From Enterococcus faecalis (GTDB lineage Bacteria > Bacillota > Bacilli > Lactobacillales > Enterococcaceae): a stretch of 64,000 nucleotides of DNA. Position 1 is the first letter of the stretch. Every line of letters begins with the position of its first letter. Below, in pieces: positions 1 through 8,298 of the stretch. The stretch is from assembly GCF_029024925.1 (NCBI RefSeq), contig NZ_CP118962.1:1334001-1398000 (forward strand). Direction: 5' to 3'. The notes under the pieces were generated by a model that saw nothing but the letters and a program-made list of their open reading frames with translations, made no database searches and was not told where the DNA came from. The position numbers were made by a program, and so were the translations under genes.

Positions 1-2
1 CT

Positions 3-287
3 TTTATTGAAGCACTTGAACGATTACGTGAAAAGAAATCGACCGATGTTTCACCAGATTTTGAAGTGACCATTAATACGCTACAATTGGATGGTAAAGA
101 AAATTACCATGTCAATTATTATTTAGAAGCTAAAAATTCTAAAGCAAAAGAAAATGGTCTTCGTTATGAATGGATCAATGGCCTAAATGATCAAATTCAT
201 TTAGTCAAAGAACCGCTAAAAGAAGGACAATTACAGTTTGTTTCGATAGATGAGCAAACACTTGCTTGGCTCGAAAAAATACTCTAA
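3..287 (+). CDS. C-terminal part of a hypothetical protein (5' end outside window)
   Basis: The reading frame is open from the left edge of the window and stops at 285-287, so this is the last ~94 codons of a longer gene. An internal ATG at 66 has no convincing ribosome binding site, which argues that the true start lies upstream. The visible part is hydrophilic with mixed charge, has no membrane segment, and ends in LAWLEKIL. I do not recognise the family. It converges on the ferredoxin gene and shares a bidirectional terminator with it. Confidence 0.6.
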   Translation, partial: FIEALERLREKKSTDVSPDFEVTINTLQLDGKENYHVNYYLEAKNSKAKENGLRYEWINGLNDQIHLVKEPLKEGQLQFVSIDEQTLAWLEKIL

Positions 288-328
288 GCAAAAATGAGTG
301 CTAAATTATTTAGCACTCATTTTTGCTT
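286..328. terminator. Bidirectional intrinsic terminator
   Basis: A perfect 20-bp inverted repeat (arms beginning AAGCAAAAATGAGTG) with a 3-nt loop, flanked by A and T runs. It lies between two convergent genes and overlaps the last codons of the ferredoxin gene, so it can serve both strands. Confidence 0.85.
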
Positions 329-528
329 ATTTCTATTGCACGCGTGGGACATTTGCGGTACGCTTTTAACACATTCTCGCGTTCGTTTTCTGGAATAAAT
401 TGTTGTCGAGCATGCGGCTCGTCTTTAAAAAGGACAATCCCATGATCATCATAATCAAATATATTGGGCGCATAAACTTGACAAAGTCCACAAGCAATAC
501 ATTTTTCAGGAACTAAACGTGATTGCAT
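310..528 (-). CDS. fer: Ferredoxin, single [4Fe-4S] cluster
   Basis: A small acidic electron carrier of about 72 residues. A CxxCxxC motif (CIACGLC) near the N-terminus and a distal Cys-Pro (KCPT) supply the four ligands of one [4Fe-4S] cluster, as in the Bacillus Fer type. The start is uncertain: the ATG at 528 gives the usual short N-terminus, while an in-frame GTG at 540 would add four residues; neither has an ideally spaced Shine-Dalgarno. It is divergent from the ypbB-like gene, with only 35 bp between starts. The neighbourhood fer-ypbB-recQ resembles the Bacillus order. The redox partner cannot be told from sequence. Confidence 0.9.
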   Translation of the reverse strand: MQSRLVPEKCIACGLCQVYAPNIFDYDDHGIVLFKDEPHARQQFIPENERENVLKAYRKCPTRAIEISKNEC

Positions 529-563
529 AAACAGTGACACATCCTATCTAAAAGAGGTTTACT

Positions 564-1598
564 ATGGAAGCAACTTTTATTTTAGCGTTATTATCTCATG
601 GATACAAGGTACGTGCATCAACTTTGTATCATCTTTTAAAAGGCAAACGGACTAGCTCTGTTTTGATTTATGGGTTTTTATATGATTGTTTACGATTCAT
701 TGGCTGGTGGCCAACGATTTCCGAACAAGCCTATTTTCAATTTCTTGAAAAACTTTCGAAGGCGAAACAAATTCAGTATCACAAAGAGACAAATGAGATT
801 CAACTAACAAAAGAAGGGCAACTATTTTTAAAGGAGCACCATTTTTCGTTGCTGGATTATCCTGCAATTGATCTTTATCGTTTTGGCAGAAGTGATCGAG
901 AAAGTTGGCAACTCATTCAATTTGCCGTGCAAGTGACTTCGTATTTATCATTTGAGGAAAAACAGTATATTCCACTTTTATCAACACCGATTCCGCAACT
1001 ATATTTGAAACGATGGTTACAAAAAGACAAGAAAGAGCAGCGCATTCAATCAATCAAAGAAGAACTGTTGCGAGGGTTTGAGTTACTACCTGAAGCAGAA
1101 AGCGACTATTTGGTTGCGCAACTTTCTGGTTATCAGCAAACTGGCAAAGTTCCTCAGCAATTAACAAGCGATAAGACAGCTCTTGAACAGCGTTTGTGGC
1201 ACACGCAAGCGGTTCATCATTTACTGCAGTTGATAATGTACGGAGGAAACTATCCTGCTTTACAAACGCTTGTATGGCCGTATCTAGAAAAAAATCTAAA
1301 CAAAAGTATGCAAGAAACCCAACGATTGTTAACGGAAGGCAAGACGCTTCAAGAAATTGCTGAGCAACGAAAAATAAAACTGAGTACCATTCATGATCAT
1401 CTATTAGAGTTGGCTATTCAAGGGCAGCTGCAGGCGTCTGTTTATCTTGAAAAGGAGGCAATACTCCAAAACTTGGCTCAAACAGAACAAAATCCGCGGT
1501 TGTGGGTGTATCGGGATTGGCGAGCGCAAGAAGCGACGCTTTCTTATTTAGATTTCCGCTTATATCAAATCCAACAAATTTGGCAAGAAAAGGAGTGA
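564..1598 (+). CDS. YpbB-like protein with C-terminal helix-turn-helix
   Basis: A 344-residue soluble protein encoded directly upstream of recQ, the position of ypbB in Bacillus. The C-terminal third contains a helix-turn-helix of the type found in this family (about residues 255-290, around LQEIAEQRKIKLSTIHDHL). The N-terminal two thirds have no motif I can name. The stop is followed after no gap by the recQ start, with the recQ RBS inside its last codons, so the two are translationally linked. A helper role for the RecQ helicase is inference from context only; the biochemical function is unknown to me. Confidence 0.75.
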   Translation: MEATFILALLSHGYKVRASTLYHLLKGKRTSSVLIYGFLYDCLRFIGWWPTISEQAYFQFLEKLSKAKQIQYHKETNEIQLTKEGQLFLKEHHFSLLDYPAIDLYRFGRSDRESWQLIQFAVQVTSYLSFEEKQYIPLLSTPIPQLYLKRWLQKDKKEQRIQSIKEELLRGFELLPEAESDYLVAQLSGYQQTGKVPQQLTSDKTALEQRLWHTQAVHHLLQLIMYGGNYPALQTLVWPYLEKNLNKSMQETQRLLTEGKTLQEIAEQRKIKLSTIHDHLLELAIQGQLQASVYLEKEAILQNLAQTEQNPRLWVYRDWRAQEATLSYLDFRLYQIQQIWQEKE

Positions 1599-3041
1599 GT
1601 GTTGTTGACATTAGAACAAGAATTATTCACTCGATTTGGTTATGCAGCGTTTAAGCCTGGTCAAAAAGAAGTGATTACAAACTTACTTGACGGTATGAAT
1701 ACATTGGCTGTTTTGCCAACAGGCACTGGCAAATCATTGTGTTATCAATTTGTGGGCCAAAAGTTAGAGGGACTAACGGTAATTGTTTCTCCCTTACTTT
1801 CGTTAATGGAAGATCAGGTGCGTCAATTACAAAGACAAGGAATTAAAGGTGCGGTTGCCTTAAACAGTACGTTACAGTATTCAGAAAAGCGTTATATTTT
1901 AGCGAAAATGTTCCAATATGATTATCTGTTTTTAAGCCCAGAAATGCTTTTGCAGCAAGAAGTACTTAGTGTGTTACAACGCCAAAAAATTGCATTATTT
2001 GTGGTGGATGAAGCCCATTGTGTTTATCAGTGGGGCGTCGATTTTCGCCCTGAATATAGTAAATTAGATCTGGTCCAAAAACAGCTAGACTTTCCTTTGA
2101 CCTTGGCGTTAACTGCCACAGCGACACCCGTTGTACAGCACGCAATTATAAAACAATTATTTTCTCATGGTAGCTATCAAGAAGTTCTTTCTTCAGTGAA
2201 TCGAAAAAATATTGGCTTGTTCGTGAAGGAAACGTCAGAAAAAGAAGAAGTGTTACTAGATTACTTATCTAAAACGGCTGGTAAAATCATTATCTATTGC
2301 GCCACGCGCAACAAAACAGAACAAATTAGTCAACTTATTCAGGCGAAAACCAGTTTTAAGGTAGCCTATTATCATGGGGGCTTGGAGGCTAGTGAACGTA
2401 GTCGCTTGCAAGAACAATTTATTGATAATCAAATCGATATTCTTTGTGCAACGAATGCTTTTGGGATGGGAATCGACAAACCTGATGTTCGTGGAGTGAT
2501 TCATTTTGATTTGCCTGATAGCTTAGAAAATTACCTGCAGGAAATCGGGCGAGCTGGACGTGATGGTCAAAAAAGTTGGGCGCTATTATTGTATAAAAAA
2601 GGGGATGAATTTATTCATCGGTTTTTCTTAGAAGAGACAAGAGCGAATCGAGCGACCTTAAAATCGCTGATTGAAGGAGAAGAACAAGCAGGTTTGTTAG
2701 AAAATGCCACCGAGTTACAACAAAAATGGGTTCAAGGCTATTTAGCCAAGGATTATTCTTTTGAAGAGCTAGAGCATCGTTTAGAGGAGAAAGAAAAAGA
2801 TCGTCAAGCACAATTAAGAGGGATGCTGACGTATATTGAAACCACAACCTGTCGAAGAACGTTGATTCAAACTTATTTTCAAGAATCGATTGTAAAACAA
2901 TCACTGGAAACTTGTTGTGATAATTGTGCGTTATTCTTTGACATTTACCAAGATTCAATAGTAAAATCGAACAAGACTAGCAATCAAAATGAAGAAGGTT
3001 GGCGTTCTAAATTTCTAAAATTATTTAAAGAACGTGATTAA
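1599..3041 (+). CDS. recQ: RecQ-family ATP-dependent DNA helicase, short form
   Basis: A 3'-5' superfamily 2 DNA helicase for recombination and repair. Visible motifs: Walker A PTGTGKS (about residue 42), DEAH box VVDEAHC, motif III ALTATAT, YHGGL, GMGIDKPDVRGV, motif VI QEIGRAGRDGQ, and a C-terminal zinc-binding cysteine set (CRRT and CCDNC). At 480 residues it lacks the HRDC domain of long RecQ proteins and resembles the short RecS form encoded next to ypbB in Bacillus. Start choice: GTG 1599 is only 3 nt from the GGAG; TTG 1602 or TTG 1605 would be spaced better, so the N-terminus may be one or two residues shorter. Confidence 0.92.
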   Translation: MLLTLEQELFTRFGYAAFKPGQKEVITNLLDGMNTLAVLPTGTGKSLCYQFVGQKLEGLTVIVSPLLSLMEDQVRQLQRQGIKGAVALNSTLQYSEKRYILAKMFQYDYLFLSPEMLLQQEVLSVLQRQKIALFVVDEAHCVYQWGVDFRPEYSKLDLVQKQLDFPLTLALTATATPVVQHAIIKQLFSHGSYQEVLSSVNRKNIGLFVKETSEKEEVLLDYLSKTAGKIIIYCATRNKTEQISQLIQAKTSFKVAYYHGGLEASERSRLQEQFIDNQIDILCATNAFGMGIDKPDVRGVIHFDLPDSLENYLQEIGRAGRDGQKSWALLLYKKGDEFIHRFFLEETRANRATLKSLIEGEEQAGLLENATELQQKWVQGYLAKDYSFEELEHRLEEKEKDRQAQLRGMLTYIETTTCRRTLIQTYFQESIVKQSLETCCDNCALFFDIYQDSIVKSNKTSNQNEEGWRSKFLKLFKERD

Positions 3042-3054
3042 TTCATTTTTTTAG

Positions 3055-3083
3055 TCGGCAGTTGGCAAAAGCTATGATATAAT
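3055..3083 (+). promoter_or_regulatory. Predicted sigma-A promoter of the LysM gene
   Basis: -35 TCGGCA at 3055-3060, a 17-bp spacer and a consensus -10 TATAAT at 3078-3083, 33 bp before the GTG start of the LysM protein. Confidence 0.6.
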
Positions 3084-3116
3084 AACAAGCGAGAGAAGTT
3101 TAGGAGGAAATTAGCA

Positions 3117-3743
3117 GTGAGTAAAAAGGACAAAAAGAAAAACCAAGCTCGTGAGCCATGGGAACAATCAATTTATGAACCTGATCAAAATGGTGGTGGT
3201 TCTCGTTTAGCAAAACGCCAACAGCAACGAGGAAATTCATTATTTCTAACTGTTTTAGTTATTTTGCTATTATTAATTATTGCCATTCCAATTGGGACTT
3301 TCTTATGGATGATGCAAGACAAGAAACCGAACGAAAGTGCTAGCAAAAATAGCCAGCCATCTTCTTCATTAGTCCAATCATCATCAAAAGAGAAGAAAAA
3401 AGAAAGTACGTCAAAATCAGTGGAAAGCTCAGAACCAGCAAGCAGCCAACCAGCTGAAAATACAACACCTTCAAGTTCTGATGCTGCTGCACAGCAACAA
3501 CAGGACCAACAAGCACAACAACAGCAACAGCAACAACAAGAGCAGCAACAACAACAAGAAGCTCAAAATCAACAACAGCAACAAGCGCAGAACCAACAAC
3601 CTGTTTATGATACCGTTCAAAGTGGTGAAGGGGCACGTCAAGTTGCCGAACGTAACGGAATGACATTAGAACAAATTTTAGCGTTAAATCCTGGGATTGA
3701 TACATCTGTGTTTTATCCGGGACAACCATTACGTATTAAATAA
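3117..3743 (+). CDS. Membrane-anchored LysM protein with Gln-rich linker (YpbE-like)
   Basis: A 208-residue protein. A basic cytoplasmic N-terminus (about 1-40) is followed by one membrane segment (about 42-65, LFLTVLVILLLLIIAIPIG). An extracellular Ser/Lys-rich linker leads into a Gln-rich tract (residues 126-161). The C-terminus is a LysM domain (about 163-208, including ARQVAERNGMTLEQILALN and YPGQPLRI). LysM binds peptidoglycan GlcNAc, so the protein probably tethers membrane to wall. It follows recQ as ypbE follows recQ in Bacillus. The start is GTG after AGGAGG. No enzymatic domain is seen. Confidence 0.85.
   Translation: MSKKDKKKNQAREPWEQSIYEPDQNGGGSRLAKRQQQRGNSLFLTVLVILLLLIIAIPIGTFLWMMQDKKPNESASKNSQPSSSLVQSSSKEKKKESTSKSVESSEPASSQPAENTTPSSSDAAAQQQQDQQAQQQQQQQQEQQQQQEAQNQQQQQAQNQQPVYDTVQSGEGARQVAERNGMTLEQILALNPGIDTSVFYPGQPLRIK
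3492..3599 (+). repeat. Imperfect CAA/CAG trinucleotide tract coding poly-Gln
   Basis: Thirty-six codons, mostly CAA or CAG, broken by occasional Glu, Ala, Asn and Asp codons. The repeat encodes the flexible linker of the LysM protein and is a candidate for length variation by slippage in 3-nt steps, which would keep the frame. Confidence 0.85.
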
Positions 3744-3810
3744 TCCAGAAAAAGAGGTTTGGACAGCACTTTCAAGGGCTAAACCGCGACGGATGATTAC
3801 ATGAGAATGC

Positions 3811-3874
3811 CAATAAGCAGAAATTTCCGAAAGATGGTTTGCGTCTTTCGAGGGATTTCGGCTTATTGCTTTTT
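3811..3874 (+). terminator. Long-stem intrinsic terminator or structured RNA 3' end
   Basis: CAATAAGC pairs with GCTTATTG at the base. An 8-bp middle helix with G-U pairs and a 7-bp helix CGAAAGA/TCTTTCG close a 9-nt loop; five Ts follow. In total about 23 bp, longer than needed for termination. It ends the 236-bp gap between the LysM gene and cmk; upstream, 3756-3786 can form a second smaller hairpin (GGTTT/AAACC). Confidence 0.65.
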
Positions 3875-3979
3875 CGTTAGAAACTCGTCATCAGTTTAAA
3901 TCCAAGTTCTTTTCTTCTGATTTTAATATAAAAGAAGAAGCGCATTTTAAAGGATGCATATCAGTTAAGGAGTTTTTTC

Positions 3980-4660
3980 ATGGGGAAAATCAGTATTGCT
4001 ATTGACGGACCAGCTTCGTCAGGCAAAAGTACAGTTGCAAAAATTTTAGCAAAACAATTGAATTATGTGTATTGTGACACGGGTGCCATGTACCGAGCGA
4101 TTACGTATCTGGCCTTGCAAAATCAAATCGACATTCAAGCGGAAGAGCCATTAGTAGCGCTTTGTGTCAACCACACTATTTCTTTTCAGCAAGCAGAGAA
4201 TGGCCAACGTGTTTTTATCGACGGTCATGAAGTGACCGAAGCGATTCGCCAGCCAGATGTAACGAATGCTGTTTCAGCTGTTTCAAAACATGCAAAAGTT
4301 AGAGAAGAAATGGTGGCGTTACAACAGAAAATTGGTCAAGCCGGCGGAGTTGTCATGGATGGTCGAGATATTGGTACTGCAGTTTTACCAAAGGCCGAAG
4401 TAAAGATATTCTTGGTGGCTAGCGTTGAAGAACGTGCAGAACGTCGTTTTAAAGAAAATCAAGAAAAAGGGATTGAGACGGATTTTGAAACCTTGAAGGC
4501 GGAGATTGAACGTCGGGATTATTTAGATTCAACCAGAGAAGTATCACCCCTTGTCCAAGCAAGTGATGCTGTGAAAATCGATACAACAGGGTTGACGATT
4601 GAAGAAGTCGTCGCCGCCATACAAAATGTGATTAAACAAAAAGGTTTTGAACTTTTTTAA
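3980..4660 (+). CDS. cmk: Cytidylate kinase
   Basis: Phosphorylates CMP and dCMP with ATP, in pyrimidine nucleotide recycling. It is a 226-residue protein of normal family length. The P-loop GPASSGKST is at residues 9-17; the CMP-binding DTGAMYRA follows, and MDGRDIGT and the lid-region Arg cluster (EERAERR) are present. ATG start after AAGGAG. It lies upstream of the S1-homologue gene, the same pairing as cmk-ypfD in Bacillus, but each gene seems to have its own leader. Confidence 0.96.
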   Translation: MGKISIAIDGPASSGKSTVAKILAKQLNYVYCDTGAMYRAITYLALQNQIDIQAEEPLVALCVNHTISFQQAENGQRVFIDGHEVTEAIRQPDVTNAVSAVSKHAKVREEMVALQQKIGQAGGVVMDGRDIGTAVLPKAEVKIFLVASVEERAERRFKENQEKGIETDFETLKAEIERRDYLDSTREVSPLVQASDAVKIDTTGLTIEEVVAAIQNVIKQKGFELF

Positions 4661-4773
4661 AGAATTTTAAGAAAAATAGAAGAAATCGCTTTATTTTTTT
4701 ACAAAAATCTCGTACTATGTAAGTATATATAGCTAAGTTTTGGAATTTTTGTTGGCATAGGAGGATAAGAGGC

Positions 4774-5985
4774 ATGACAGATTTTGAAGACAAACAAGTA
4801 GCAAACAACGAAACAATGGAAGATGCAATGAACAGCGTTCAAGAAGTCAGTGTTGGCGATATTGTTAAAGGCGAAGTTTTAGCCATTGAAGACAAACAAG
4901 TTGTTGTCGGCATTGAAGGAGCGGGCGTTGAAGGCGTTGTTCCTGCAAAGGAATTATCGACTTTACCAGTTGAAGATGTACACGAACTTGTGAAAGTCGG
5001 TGATGTGTTAGATTTAGTTGTTATCACATCAATTGGCAAAGATAAAGAAAACGGCAGTTATTTACTGTCAAAACGCCGTTTAGATGCTAAAAAAGTTTGG
5101 GAAGAAATTGAACAAGATTTCCAAGCGGGCAAAGTAATCGAAGCACCTGTTACAAATGTTGTTAAAGGTGGTTTGGTTGTTGATGTCGGTGTTCGCGGAT
5201 TTGTTCCTGCCTCAATGGTTGAAGATCATTTTGTTGCAGATTTTTCTGAATATAAAGGTCAAACACTAGCATTTAAAATTATTGAAATCGAACCTTCAGA
5301 AAACCGCTTAATTCTTTCACATAAAGCAGTTGTTGAAGCTGAAAAAGAATCGAAAAAAGAAGAATTACTTTCTTCTTTACATGACGGAGACGTTGTTGAA
5401 GGGAAAGTAGCTCGTTTAACAGATTTCGGCGCATTCATTGATTTAGGTGGCGTGGATGGTTTAGTTCATGTTTCTGAAATTGCTCATCAGCATGTGGGCA
5501 AACCAAGTGATGCGTTAACTGTTGGCGAAGACGTTCAAGTAAAAATTCTTTCAATTAATCCAGAAGAAGGACGTATTTCTTTATCTATTAAAGAAACATT
5601 GCCTGGACCATGGACAGATATCGAAACAAAAGCAGCCGCTGGGACTGTTTTAGATGGCACAGTAAAACGCCTAACAAGCTTCGGTGCCTTTGTGGAAGTT
5701 TTCCCTGGTGTGGAAGGATTAGTGCATATTTCTCAAATTTCTCACAAGCACATTGCAACGCCTCATGAAGTCCTTCATGAAGGGGATCAAGTACAAGTGA
5801 AAGTTTTAGAAGTTAATCCAGAGGAACATCGTATTGCTTTAAGTATCAAAGCGTTAGAACCAAAACCTGAGTCTCAAGAAGAACCAAAAGAAGAACAGGA
5901 ATATGAATTGCCTGAAGAAAATATTGGCTTTACCATGGGCGATATTTTAGGTGACGCTTTATCTGATGCGAAAGAAGAGGAATAA
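4774..5985 (+). CDS. rpsA: Ribosomal protein S1 homologue, four S1 domains
   Basis: An RNA-binding protein of 403 residues with four OB-fold S1 repeats (approximately residues 23-98, 113-180, 197-267, 284-353). The last two are the most canonical (DFGAFIDLGGVDGLVHVSE and SFGAFVEVFPGVEGLVHIS). The C-terminal tail is acidic (Glu-rich, 355-403). It is shorter than the six-domain Gram-negative S1 and matches the Firmicute YpfD/RpsA type. It may help translation initiation of selected mRNAs, but in Gram-positives it is not known to be a stoichiometric ribosomal protein. ATG after AGGAGG. Confidence 0.92.
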   Translation: MTDFEDKQVANNETMEDAMNSVQEVSVGDIVKGEVLAIEDKQVVVGIEGAGVEGVVPAKELSTLPVEDVHELVKVGDVLDLVVITSIGKDKENGSYLLSKRRLDAKKVWEEIEQDFQAGKVIEAPVTNVVKGGLVVDVGVRGFVPASMVEDHFVADFSEYKGQTLAFKIIEIEPSENRLILSHKAVVEAEKESKKEELLSSLHDGDVVEGKVARLTDFGAFIDLGGVDGLVHVSEIAHQHVGKPSDALTVGEDVQVKILSINPEEGRISLSIKETLPGPWTDIETKAAAGTVLDGTVKRLTSFGAFVEVFPGVEGLVHISQISHKHIATPHEVLHEGDQVQVKVLEVNPEEHRIALSIKALEPKPESQEEPKEEQEYELPEENIGFTMGDILGDALSDAKEEE

Positions 5986-6007
5986 CCCGTTACTTTCTTG
6001 AAATTTA

Positions 6008-6056
6008 TGAGTTTGACATAGCCGTAAACAGATCGGCTATGTCAAACTCATTTTTT
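6008..6056 (+). terminator. Intrinsic terminator after rpsA
   Basis: A perfect 17-bp stem (TGAGTTTGACATAGCCG and its complement), a 9-nt loop and six Ts. Confidence 0.92.
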
Positions 6057-6158
6057 CTTGAATTGGTTAGAAAATCAGCAGAAACTAAAACTTTTCTTGC
6101 ACTTTAAGGTTTGATTAGGTAAACTAGTAAGGATTGAAATTCTCAAGGAGGGAATCAA

Positions 6159-7469
6159 ATGGCAAATCCAACTATTGCGATTGTCGGTAGACCGAATGTC
6201 GGTAAATCGACTATTTTTAACCGCATTGCCGGTGAGCGTATCTCGATTGTAGAAGATACTCCTGGCGTAACACGCGACCGTATTTATACAACTGGAGAAT
6301 GGTTAGGGCGTGAATTTAGTATTATTGATACAGGTGGGATTGATTTAGGTGACGAACCATTTATGGACCAAATCAAACACCAAGCAGAAATTGCGATTGA
6401 TGAAGCAGATGTGATTATCTTTGTTGCTAGTGGCCGTGAAGGAATTACTGATGCAGATGAGTTAGTAGCAAAAATTTTATATCGTAGTAATAAACCAGTG
6501 ATCTTAGCTGTTAATAAAGTTGACAATCCTGAAATGCGTAATGATATTTATGAATTTTATGCTTTAGGACTAGGGGATCCTTTCCCAGTTTCTGGTAGTC
6601 ACGGGTTAGGCATTGGCGATGTGTTAGACGAAGCAGTTAAACATTTTCCTAACACTTCAGAAGAAGAGGACGAAGATACAATTAAATTTAGTTTAATCGG
6701 GCGTCCAAATGTCGGTAAATCATCATTGATTAATGCTATTCTTGGTGAAGATCGCGTGATTGTTTCAGATATTGAAGGAACAACGCGAGATGCAATCGAT
6801 ACGTATTTTGAATCTGAAGAAGGTCAAAAGTTCTTAATGATTGATACAGCTGGTATGCGTAAACGTGGAAAAGTATACGAATCAACTGAAAAATATAGCG
6901 TCATGCGCGCAATGCGGGCGATTGAACGCTCAGACATTGTTTTAATGGTCTTGAATGCAGAAGAAGGTATTCGTGAGCAAGACAAGCGTGTGGCGGGCTA
7001 TGCCCATGAAGCAGGTCGCGGTATTATTATCGTGGTCAACAAATGGGATACAGTCAAAAAAGATACAAATACAATGCGTGATTTTGAAGCGGAAATTCGT
7101 GATGAATTCCAATATTTAGATTATGCACCCATTATTTTTGTGTCTGCATTAACCAAACAACGTTTAAACAAACTGCCTGAACTAATTGAAACAGTAAGTA
7201 TGAATCAAAACTTACGAATTCCTTCAGCGTTGTTAAATGACGTTGTAATGGATGCTGTAGCAATTAATCCAACACCAACCGATAAAGGAAAACGTTTGAA
7301 GATTTTTTATGCAACACAAGTGGCAGTCAAACCACCTACATTTGTTATTTTTGTCAACGAAGAAGAACTAATGCACTTTTCTTATGCCCGGTTTTTAGAA
7401 AATCAAATCAGAAAAGCATTTACGTTTGAGGGCACGCCGATTAAAATCATTCCGCGACGCCGAAAATAG
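6159..7469 (+). CDS. der: Ribosome assembly GTPase Der (EngA)
   Basis: An essential GTPase of 50S subunit assembly with two tandem G domains. G1 motifs GRPNVGKS occur at residues 9-16 and again near 182-189; DTPG/DTAG and NKVD/NKWD motifs are present in both halves. The C-terminal KH-like domain (about 355-436) ends in a basic tail IPRRRK. Length 436 is standard. ATG after AAGGAGGG. Confidence 0.97.
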   Translation: MANPTIAIVGRPNVGKSTIFNRIAGERISIVEDTPGVTRDRIYTTGEWLGREFSIIDTGGIDLGDEPFMDQIKHQAEIAIDEADVIIFVASGREGITDADELVAKILYRSNKPVILAVNKVDNPEMRNDIYEFYALGLGDPFPVSGSHGLGIGDVLDEAVKHFPNTSEEEDEDTIKFSLIGRPNVGKSSLINAILGEDRVIVSDIEGTTRDAIDTYFESEEGQKFLMIDTAGMRKRGKVYESTEKYSVMRAMRAIERSDIVLMVLNAEEGIREQDKRVAGYAHEAGRGIIIVVNKWDTVKKDTNTMRDFEAEIRDEFQYLDYAPIIFVSALTKQRLNKLPELIETVSMNQNLRIPSALLNDVVMDAVAINPTPTDKGKRLKIFYATQVAVKPPTFVIFVNEEELMHFSYARFLENQIRKAFTFEGTPIKIIPRRRK

Positions 7470-7569
7470 TGCATTCTACCATACTTTTTTTAGATATTCA
7501 AATAAATTTATCAACTTTGAGAAAAAATGATTATTTTTTGAAAAAACTGGTTAAAATACACTAAAAACC

Positions 7570-7598
7570 TTGCTATTACAACTTTCTTATGCTATCTT
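7570..7598 (+). promoter_or_regulatory. Predicted sigma-A promoter of hup
   Basis: -35 TTGCTA (7570-7575), a 17-bp spacer and -10 TATCTT (7593-7598). The resulting leader to the hup ATG would be about 110 nt, long for such a short gene. The rest of the der-hup gap (7470-7569) shows nothing further. Confidence 0.55.
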
Positions 7599-7716
7599 GT
7601 TAACAGAATATTGAACCAGATCAATATTTGCTGTCTGTTTTTGGACCACTCAAAAATAGACGGAACTTTAGGTGTGTAAAAACATCGTATCTCTTATAGA
7701 GGAGGTGAAATGATCC

Positions 7717-7992
7717 ATGGCAAATAAAGCAGAATTAATCGAAAACGTTGCATCTTCAACTGGTTTAACTAAAAAAGATGCTACTGCAGCAGTAGACGCT
7801 GTCTTTTCAACAATTCAAGAAACTCTTGCTAAAGGTGAAAAAGTTCAATTAATCGGTTTTGGTAACTTTGAAGTTCGCGAACGCGCAGCTCGTAAAGGAC
7901 GTAACCCACAAACTGGACAAGAAATTCAAATCGCTGCAAGCAAAGTACCTGCATTCAAACCAGGTAAAGCATTGAAAGATGCAGTGAAATAA
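7717..7992 (+). CDS. hup: DNA-binding protein HU
   Basis: A 91-residue histone-like protein that bends and compacts DNA. The sequence is a full-length HU: dimerisation helices [20 protein letters not shown], then the beta-arm region with the RNPQTG motif and a Lys-rich C-terminus ([12 protein letters not shown]). The RBS GAGGAGGTGA is nearly perfectly complementary to 16S rRNA, consistent with very high expression. Confidence 0.97.
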   Translation: MANKAELIENVASSTGLTKKDATAAVDAVFSTIQETLAKGEKVQLIGFGNFEVRERAARKGRNPQTGQEIQIAASKVPAFKPGKALKDAVK

Positions 7993-8003
7993 GACAGACA
8001 ATT

Positions 8004-8033
8004 AGAACCCTTGGTTTCCAAGGGTTCTTTTTT
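8004..8033 (+). terminator. Intrinsic terminator after hup
   Basis: A perfect 11-bp stem AGAACCCTTGG/CCAAGGGTTCT with a 3-nt loop and a T run. Confidence 0.95.
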
Positions 8034-8060
8034 GAATCATACATAAAAAATGTTATTTTA

Positions 8061-8178
8061 AGAGGTGGTCGAAACAGTACGCTAAAAGGCTAAATTGTAA
8101 CGAGCCTTGGGTGAGAAAAACGTGCTTCGCTCCGAGAATCAAGCGGGAACGGTTCGACACTCGCTCCTTGCTTTTTTG
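8061..8178. other. Structured intergenic element of unknown kind
   Basis: After the hup terminator comes a relatively GC-rich stretch with no coding frame. Its ends can pair (GTGGTCGAA at 8065 with TTCGACAC near 8153). It contains CGTGCTTCGCTCCGAG and finishes with a bulged hairpin followed by six Ts (8172-8177). It could be a small RNA with its own terminator or an intergenic repeat. I cannot tell which strand is transcribed. Confidence 0.35.
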
Positions 8179-8298
8179 ATAAAAAGAGAAAGATTTATGA
8201 ATGAAGGACAAAAATAAGTTGTTGCCAGTAGCTGTTTTTTAGTGGTTATGCTAGACTTGGGGTGAAGGAAGAGGAAACAGTCTTAAGGTGGTGAATCA

